Of a stretch of 64,000 bases of DNA, positions 56,635 through 64,000 are shown piece after piece. The stretch is from Uranotaenia lowii (taxonomy: Eukaryota > Arthropoda > Insecta > Diptera > Culicidae): the NCBI RefSeq assembly GCF_029784155.1, contig NC_073692.1, positions 424,241,105-424,305,104 of the forward strand. Direction: 5' to 3'. Position 1 is the stretch's first letter. Each line of letters starts with the position of its first letter. A program made the translations under genes and the position numbers. The notes beneath the pieces are model-generated. The model saw only the letters and a program-made list of their open reading frames with translations, searched no databases and had not been told where the DNA came from.

Positions 56635-58875
56635 ACTTCTTCCCATGAGTTTTAGATGATATCGACATTCACAGTGTCCTGTAACCAATCCTGTAAAAGT
56701 TTTTAAATCTTTTTTTGATAATGTTAGAATCTTTTTCGATTTGTAAATATTTAGAACAATCATTCGCTTCGCTTGTCTTGCTCCTTCAATGTTTTTCCAG
56801 TTTCGTTCAATGATGCTTTTTTCTAAATTTCTTATTTCCATTTTGAAAAAGCAACGAGACACGCTGCAAAAAGGTTCAGGACCTAGAAACGGAATTGAAG
56901 AGCCTTGTCTAGCTAGCATGTCAGCTTTTTCGTTGCCTTCAATTCCGCAGTGCCCTGGCACCCAATATAGAGTAACTGAATTGTTCTGTGCAAGATTTTC
57001 AAGTGCCTCAATACATTCCCATACCAGTTTTGATGTACATTTAAATGATTTTAATGATTTAAGTGCAGCTTGGCTGTCTGAAAAAATTGCAATATTTGCA
57101 TGTTTGTATCTTCTTTTTAAACAAAGGTTTGTGCATTCGAGGATAGCGTAGATTTCGGCCTGGAAAACTGTCACCCACTTTCCCATTGATATCGATATAT
57201 TTGCGCCGGGACCAGTTACCCCTGCACCAGCTTCATTGTCCATTTTGGATCCATCTGTATAGAATAATAAAGATCCTGATCGTACCTCGGGGCCACCTGA
57301 GCTCCATGTAAATCGATCAGTTTCTAGAACATTGAAAGAATGTTTGAAAATGGGTTTAGCCAAGACCCAATCTCTATTGCTACAAATTATTGGATTGATT
57401 TTAAATTTGTCGAGAATTTTCAGGTGACCACTATTGGCTTTCCCTGTAAGTGATATATTGTTTTCAAGTCTCAGAGCTTGCTTCTTTGCTTCAAGCTGCA
57501 CATATTGATGAATAGGAAGAATGCAAAGAATCGCTTCCATAGCTTTTGTAGGGGTACTACGCATAGCACCAGTTATGCACAATAGAACAGTTCTATGTAG
57601 TTTTCCGAGAAGTTTTTGTGTAGTCTTTTCTTCGGTTTTAGGCCACCACACAAGAGCTGCATATGTTATTCTTGGTTTCACAATGGCCGAGTATATCCAA
57701 TGTATCATTCTTGGTTTCAAGCCCCATTTTTTGCCAAAAGTTTGTTTACTAATCCATAAGGCTTTAGTAGCTTTATCCATTATTTGTTTTATATGGGCAT
57801 TCCAATTTAGCTTTTTGTCAAGCACAATGCCTAAAAATTTAGTGTCAGAACTATAACTTAGGGATTGTTCGTTCAGTGTTAGGGTGCCCAAATTAAGTTT
57901 GGTTTTCCTTGTAAATGGTATAACGGTTGTTTTTGCGGGGTTCACAATAAGTCCTTCTCGATAACACCACTTTGACACATATTTCAGTGCTGCTTGCATT
58001 CTGTTTACTAAAATTTCAGGATATTTTCCGCGAACAAGAATCACTGTATCATCCGCGAAGCCAATAACTTCGTAGCCCAGATTCACTAGGCTCGATAAAA
58101 GATCGTCTACTATCAACGACCATAAGAGCGGTGACAGTACCCCGCCTTGAGGACAGCCTTTAGTTGTTTTAATTGATAATGAAGAGCTTCCTGAACAGGC
58201 AGTAATTTTCCGATCAGACAGCATTGTACAAATCCATTGCACAACAAAAGAGTCAAAACAACGATTTAGCATTGCTCTTCGCATTGAATTAGGAGAAGCA
58301 TTATCGAAAGCTCCTTCTATGTCAAGAAACGTGGCAAGAGCTATTTCTTTAGATTCCACGGACTTTTCTATTTTAGATACAATAGTGTGTAAAGCAGTTA
58401 CTGTCGATTTTCCTGCTTGATATGCAAATTGATATTTGTTAAAAGGATATGCTGCTAAGTAATTAGATTTAATAAATACATCTAACAATTTTTCTGTTAT
58501 TTTCAAAAATACTGATGAAAGGCTTATTGGCCTAAACGACTTAGGTGATGTTTTGTCTTTTTCATTCGTTTTGGGTGTAAAAATAACTTTTACTTCTTGC
58601 CATGACTTTGGAATATACCCAAGTGTTAGACTGGCTTTCAAAATGCTAACTAGCCTTGGAATAACAAATTGTACTCCTTTTTGGAGCAAAATTGGAAAAA
58701 TTCCATCTTTTCCTGGAGATTTGTATGGTTCTATTGTAGAAATGGCCCATTTCAGACGGCCTTCAGTAACGATTGTTTCTATCGTTGAGGTTTTACTGTG
58801 TGAGGTTTCTTCCATTTCATTATGTTCGTTTGTCCTCAGTTCTGAACTAGTATTATTAGCAGGGACGGGATTATT
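56635..58875 (-). pseudogene. I-group LINE ORF2: reverse transcriptase and RNase H
   Basis: Encodes the retrotransposition enzyme of a non-LTR element. The main frame is 728 residues from the ATG at 58815 and extends open upstream to the inserted element at 58875. The reverse transcriptase has the PYKSPGKDGI motif (residues 30-39), D165 (FLDIEGAFD), the PQGG motif (222-225) and FADD (253-256). The RNase H domain has D521, E554, D580 and the GHCGIEGNEKAD motif (621-632), all catalytic residues present. The last codon and stop come from the BEL LTR. The endonuclease part is missing. The RNase H domain and C-terminal cysteine cluster point to the I superfamily. Confidence 0.88.
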
Positions 58876-59833
58876 TCATAGTCATGAGCCAAAAATTGCG
58901 ACTAGTGACCCATTTTTTTCCTCACATGTCGTTAGTTTAGGATTTTTTCGAAATGAAAGCATGCTATGAATGATTATTTTGGAAAAGAAAGATTTTTCCA
59001 TTATGTCATTGATCATTGAGATCTACAACATTTCGGTCATGACATGATGGTTAAAACTGGTCATGACATAGATCACCAGTGCAATTTTTGGCTGCGTCGT
59101 TTGTCAAGCTAATTTTCAATATGCTGTAGTATGACAAACGGTAACTAGCAATAGTATGGATGTATGTATGTATGTATGTATGTATGCACGTATGTATGTA
59201 TGTCTGTCTGTATGGTTCCCCCATCGGTAGCAAGGTCCTGTCTATGGCTGTGTGGCTTGGCCTTCGAATTTCTTCTAGGGCTTCCACGGTCCGATGGTTC
59301 GTCGAAGGAAGGCATCCAACCCTCAGAAGCCTACAATGGCCGGCAACTCGTGCCGTTTGCAATAGTCTCTTCAGATTAGCCCCAGATGCATTCCCTAATA
59401 TTTTATTATTTTTTCAATCAAACACGTCTTACTTGTCGGCAACTTATGGGATTCGAACCCAAAAGTTTTTCTTGCCGATACCGGGAATCGAACCCAGTAC
59501 GCCTGGGTTACCAGACTTCCGCCAGCCTATACACTAGACCGCATCAGCGCTATGACAAACGCTAACTAGCAATAGTAATTAAAAAAATGAAAATATAGGT
59601 GAGTGTTTGCTGCGTCTTTTTTAAAGATTCCATTGAGTTCCCAAATTTCATTCATTGCTCACTATTTTCATACGTGACATTTATTTACCTCGCGTGAATA
59701 TGAATGGTATTTTCATTCACATGATAGGAATATTTCTGTCATGACATGTTCCATGACTGATCATATTTTCTTGGGTATAGTGATCCAAAATAAATTTCGC
59801 TGTCCATATGAATGAATGAAAATTTTCAAGCCT
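58876..59833. mobile_element. ~0.96-kb insertion in the LINE, unclassified
   Basis: Flanked by GATTATT (58869-58875 and 59834-59840). Removing it and one copy restores an in-frame LINE reading (…DTNN|PVPANN…). A 7- to 8-bp duplication fits hAT or P-type DNA transposons, but no clear terminal inverted repeat is seen. Inside are repeated TCATGACAT words and an inverted pair around AGCCAAAAATTGC (58886 and, inverse, near 59090). It carries a SINE at 59157-59550 and has no transposase. Confidence 0.6.
59157..59550 (-). mobile_element. tRNA-derived SINE with 27-bp target duplication
   Basis: The target duplication TATGACAAACGGTAACTAGC...TA is at 59130-59156 and 59551-59577 (one mismatch). On the minus strand it starts with a tRNA-like head: box A around GCGGTCTAGTGTATAGGC and box B GGGTTCGATTCCCGG. 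A second TGGGTTCGAATCCCA arm lies about 30 bases further on. A body of about 200 bp follows, and a (CATA)n-type tail ends at 59157. Two successive T-arm-like sequences are unusual and may reflect a dimeric tRNA head. Confidence 0.8.
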
Positions 59834-60130
59834 GATTATTAGTATCGTCAGAGCATAATGTTAAATCTGGAAAGTGTGTTTCCATCAAAACTTTTAGGGT
59901 CTCTTCTACATTATCACTATATGTTCCATCTTTACGTTTAATTGTTCCTAAACCATTACTGTGATCTTTTGAAAGAACTTTTTGTAGCCGTGCTACCTCT
60001 GAGGTGTTTTCTATAGTTTCGCATGTGTACTTCCAATGCATTCGCTTCGAAAATTGTTTAGTTATCCATGTTTTTATCCCTTTCCTACTGCAAATTTTAA
60101 CAAAATTCTCTTGGATGACAGAAATCTAAT
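59834..60130 (-). pseudogene. LINE ORF2 linker fragment (upstream of the RT)
   Basis: A 71-residue frame (from 60041) with ARLQKVLSKDHSNGLGTIKR, DGTYSDNVEETLK and THFPD motifs. This is the segment that lies between endonuclease and reverse transcriptase in I-group ORF2. It belongs to the LINE whose RT begins at 58875. Readable similarity fades past about 60130, where the element is probably 5'-truncated. Confidence 0.7.
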
Positions 60131-61183
60131 ATCTTACTATCAGCAATTTTATCAAAACTTGAATATTATTCGTTTTCCTATATCCAAAGGCATGGCATTT
60201 TATGCTTAATTACGTCGGATTTAGTTGGGATTTTCATTAAAATTGGATAAATAAATAATTGACTAGTGTGGGTCGATTCGCTTGGGGGATTTTTCTTCTG
60301 TTTCTGATGCTGCGTGACCCTGAGACGGATCCGTTCCCCCAAAGGTTCGCCCAACCGCCCAACTAGGTGTAAGGGCGTAATGGGTACGGGCAATTTCCGG
60401 ACACCAACTTCGGATAAGCTCCGAGCAGCAAACGGATCGTTTCGTTTACTTTGGAGATTACTCTAACACATTTGCTGCCGCACACAACACGTTCTGGTTT
60501 GCCATCCGTGGGTTTGCAACTTTCCACACCGGTATGTGGTTGGGTGTTCGGTTGGAAAATGGTCAACTCTCTGCCCTGCCCTTTCCTGTTCCGTGATGTT
60601 CATTTTTTGGTCTCCCAAAAAAAAAAAAATGGTAAGTTGAGAGGGTACAAATTTGATTCATTTTCTTCAAACTTAAATTGAGATACACACGAAAAGTTCT
60701 TCATGCAATAAACGTGTGTGTAATTATATCGAGATTTTTTTTCGGAATACCTAAAAAGGTGTTGAAGGATAGATTATTCAAAAATAAAAGGAAAGTAATA
60801 CCGATTGGAGATCTGATCCTTGATTTCATAACCAATTCGGTTTTAAAATGGGCCAGTGCTAACTTTCGTAACAAGTTGCATGAGATATTAAGCTGATGTG
60901 CTTGGGATCTTGCATTATCCAAATTTGAGCATTTGTCGTTTGATCAACCACCACCCGTCAGGCAGATCTTTTTCAATGGTTTCACAAAAATGAATCTTTT
61001 TAAAATTTAACTTCGCTATTATACTATCTGCGGAACGTCATCGAAATAACTCTCTGGAGCCACCTCTAATTTCATGTACATGTATGTCATGGTTTTGAAA
61101 ATAGAATGTGTAGTTTTTACTTGTACTTCATAAATCATCAATTTAAATCAGGCTTGTCAAATTTGTTGAGTTTAAAAACTTAT
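60131..61183. other. Unassigned stretch
   Basis: Contains a more GC-rich part (60290-60560) with overlapping short frames on both strands and no known domain, then AT-rich sequence. No element ends are identified. Confidence 0.35.
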
Positions 61184-62113
61184 GTACCGTAATCCGGGGT
61201 AATATTGATCACTTTTTTCAATATTTTTTTAATTATTTTTCCCGTTAAGGGGAATGTGGCATGTTTCTTATTTTCAAAACCAGTACTGGACTCCTATGAG
61301 CGTAAAACATGGTTGCAAAAATTTATTGGACTACTTTAAATTTGATTTAAAAATCGATTTCGTCGCTGTTCAGGAATTGATGTTTTGGGGTTACATTGAT
61401 CAGTCTCCATCTTGATGGTTTCAACGAGTTTTCTTGATCAGAAAGGATACAAAACACCTTCATAATTGTTTTCAAAGTCTAATTTATCAATTTAACCTTG
61501 CGTTTTAACGTTTTCTTTTAAAAACATTAAAAATCGAAAAAATCAATGATGCTGCATACATCTAGGGGCAAAAATTATAATAATTCCTAAACAGTTGTAG
61601 CTTCAAAATACAAATGAAATTTTAACTTCACACATTGCCCTAGGCCCTCCCACTATTTCTATTTTCATTTTTTTTTATAGGATTCCTATACATTTGTCCA
61701 AAAAGGGCTTACTCTTGAAAATGTACTTGATTTTTTAATATCAAAAATTTATCAGTAAATATCTTTAAAAATAGCACTTTAACTTTACATATACAAAGAT
61801 TAAAAGTAGTTCTTTCACATTCAACCAACCTTTTGCTTCTAAATACTTTTTGTTATCATCAAGAAAGCTGTTTTTTTGCGAGCCTTGGAAAAAATAAATA
61901 TTTTAAGATTTTGAATTTACATTTTTACTAACAGAAAACAATTTCAAATACAATCCAAATTGATTTTATTTGATACTCAATTAATAGGCTTTCAAGCGTA
62001 GAAAACAGTTTTCAAAAATTCAAACTAAAGACTAAGTTATAGATGATAATGTGGAAAAATGTATTGATGGTTAAAGTTACCCCGGTGATCAAAGTTACCC
62101 CGTTTTACGGTAC
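61184..62113. mobile_element. ~930-bp non-autonomous DNA element with TACCGTAA...CGGGGTAA ends
   Basis: The left end GTACCGTAATCCGGGGTAAT then ATTGATCAC pairs with the inverse of the right end, GTGATCAAAGTTACCCCG then TTTTACGGTAC (about 29 bp, four mismatches). Extra copies of GGGGTTAC.TTGATCA occur at about 61385 and 62080. No transposase and no certain target duplication are found. Confidence 0.65.
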
Positions 62114-62362
62114 CTACATAGATACTAGTTTAACAAAGAAATGAAAACTTTCCAAAAAATTGTTAATTGAATTTCATTAAATATGAATCTATAAAACATT
62201 CATTAAATTTATGTCTTGTTATAGTTTGTTTGATCGTGTATTTATCTATTTTGATTGAAGTTGTTATCAAAAACTTACAATAAAAAAAAAATCACACGTT
62301 TTTCTAATATTCTTTATTTTAAAATACTTCTATGATTAAAATTCACTATCGTTACTCTAATG
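62114..62362. other. Short AT-rich spacer
   Basis: No features recognised between the two DNA elements. Confidence 0.4.
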
Positions 62363-62819
62363 CAGGGGTTTTCAGATCATTTGCTCGGCGGAGCACTTTT
62401 TAAAATCAAAAATTTTGGCGGAGCACCTACATTTTTGAAAGATTGAAAAAACCCGAGTTTTGAAAACTTGACAGTATTTATCGTTTAAATAAGATGTGTC
62501 TTGTCGTCGTAGTCAATAAAATCAGTAATGAATGGCTACTCTTTGAATAGTCTTTTTTTTATCAACAAAATAAGTGTCGTCAAAAATTAATGATTTGAAT
62601 AGAACAAATACGCTATCTTCAATCTTTCGAGCTGTAACAAGTTTGGATGAATTTGTGTCAGTTGTAGCCTGACGTCTGGTTCCGCGTTTAGTCGGGATCG
62701 GTATTTTGTCTTCGTTGCGATATATGTGGAAAATCCAGACTCACATAAATAAGTTGTGGAAAACGGCAGAAGAATAAGTTTTGCTTAATCAGAAAAAAAA
62801 TTTAAAATTTATTTTTTAG
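62363..62819 (-). mobile_element. hAT transposon 3' end
   Basis: CAGGGGTTTTCAGATCATTT at 62363 is a hAT-type terminus, and the transposase remnant at 62587-62778 points its C-terminus toward it. The other end of the element is not identified; it is truncated or lies beyond the repeat at 63152. No target duplication can be checked. Confidence 0.6.
62587..62778 (-). pseudogene. hAT transposase C-terminal dimerisation domain remnant
   Basis: The minus-strand frame reads LPFSTTYLCESGFSTYIATK, then TKYRSRLN and LRLQL-like residues (EPDVRLQLTQIHPNL). This is the conserved C-terminal hAT dimerisation motif as found in ZBED5/Buster-like transposases. About 63 codons remain open between an upstream TAA and the stop at 62587. 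The catalytic part is absent. Confidence 0.8.
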
Positions 62820-63151
62820 TTGACACCAATACTCCTCCAACGACTTTTTGGATACGAATCTTTCCTAAAAATAGGCTGTTCCACGCATTTAAAGTCTTCG
62901 ATCTTTCTATTATTTTATGATATTTTCCGGGGAATTTTGATGGAAGCTGTTCAACAAATCCATTGGCAAAACATTGTAATTGTTATTGAAAATGACTTCA
63001 TTAGACACGTGGGCCTGTTAGTTTATGTTTACACCAAGGAATACAAAAATATATTTATCAACGAAAAGTGTTGTGATTGTCATAATTCTTGGAAATCTTC
63101 GGATGATAACAGACCCGAATGACCTCTCAAGGTTAAATGGTCTCTAATAAA
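62820..63151. other. Segment ending in a LINE-like 3' terminus
   Basis: A 100-codon frame (62820-63122, plus) has no recognisable domain. The end, GGTTAAATGGTCTCTAATAAATA, passing directly into a long ATT repeat, resembles the 3' end of an I-type LINE with a (TAA)n-like tail. This is a suggestion only. Confidence 0.3.

Positions 63152-64000
<849 letters not shown>

Noticed and set aside
60363..60681. Overlapping short frames in the GC-richer part near 60450
   Set aside because: The frames on the two strands mirror each other and show no family motif.

Overview
The window is gene-poor, AT-rich eukaryotic DNA made almost entirely of transposable elements, duplications and tandem repeats. I recognise no host protein-coding gene. 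It looks like an insect, most likely a mosquito or close relative. The grounds are a DD37E-type mariner (a family described mainly from mosquitoes), a BEL/Pao element with typical insect LTR, primer-site and polypurine features, an RNase-H-bearing I-group LINE, pogo/Tigger-like and hAT remnants, and a tRNA-derived SINE. This host call is an inference from element families.

Layout. (1) 1-7954: a nearly identical direct duplication (1-3436 and 4678-7954). Each copy carries a pogo-like non-autonomous element, a 102-bp hairpin and a tRNA-like sequence. The copies differ by one 155-bp LTR-like insertion with a 5-bp target duplication. The ends and the linker are a decayed satellite of roughly 115-145 bp. 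(2) 8230-42538: a pair of inverted termini (start GGTAGGGTAACGG) encloses a 32-kb cluster of at least five rearranged copies of one LTR-retroelement family. The LTRs run TGTAGTGAATA...GGTTACGACA, with a purine-rich tract before them and a TGGCGC-type primer-binding-like site after them. A leader of up to 4 kb follows, packed with tiny repeats around CCCTGTGAGGA. Copies E1 (+) and E2 (-) form a palindrome with 5,574-bp arms and no net length difference. E4 carries a gag with an apparent intron. A second gag copy lies inverted beside it. E5 has lost most of its 5' LTR. No pol is visible.

(3) 42539-46500: about 0.9 kb of unassigned sequence, a 2.5-kb (TGACAAAAA)n array and a 500-bp assembly gap. 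(4) 46501-60150: an unassigned AT-rich stretch, a complete-ended mariner with TA target duplication and a frameshifted transposase, then a nest. An I-group LINE (minus strand) was hit by a BEL/Pao element (50029-56634, ACTT duplicated) and by a ~0.96-kb unclassified insertion (GATTATT duplicated), which itself received a SINE (27-bp duplication). Both hits can be undone on paper and restore LINE continuity. (5) 60150-64000: an element with 29-bp inverted ends, the C-terminal remnant of a hAT transposase with its terminus, and a pure (ATT)n tract of at least 849 bp that runs off the window.

The most unusual signal is in the leader repeats of the LTR family. The repeats differ in sequence between and within copies, but most keep the form stem - C-Y-G-N-G-A - complementary stem. 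Stem pairs change together (ATCC/GGAT, TTCC/GGAA, AACC/GGTT, GGCT/AGCC, AGCT/AGCT, TTTC/GAAA) while the six-base loop is kept. This is what selection for an array of small RNA hairpins with GNRA-like loops would leave, or a DNA palindrome array.
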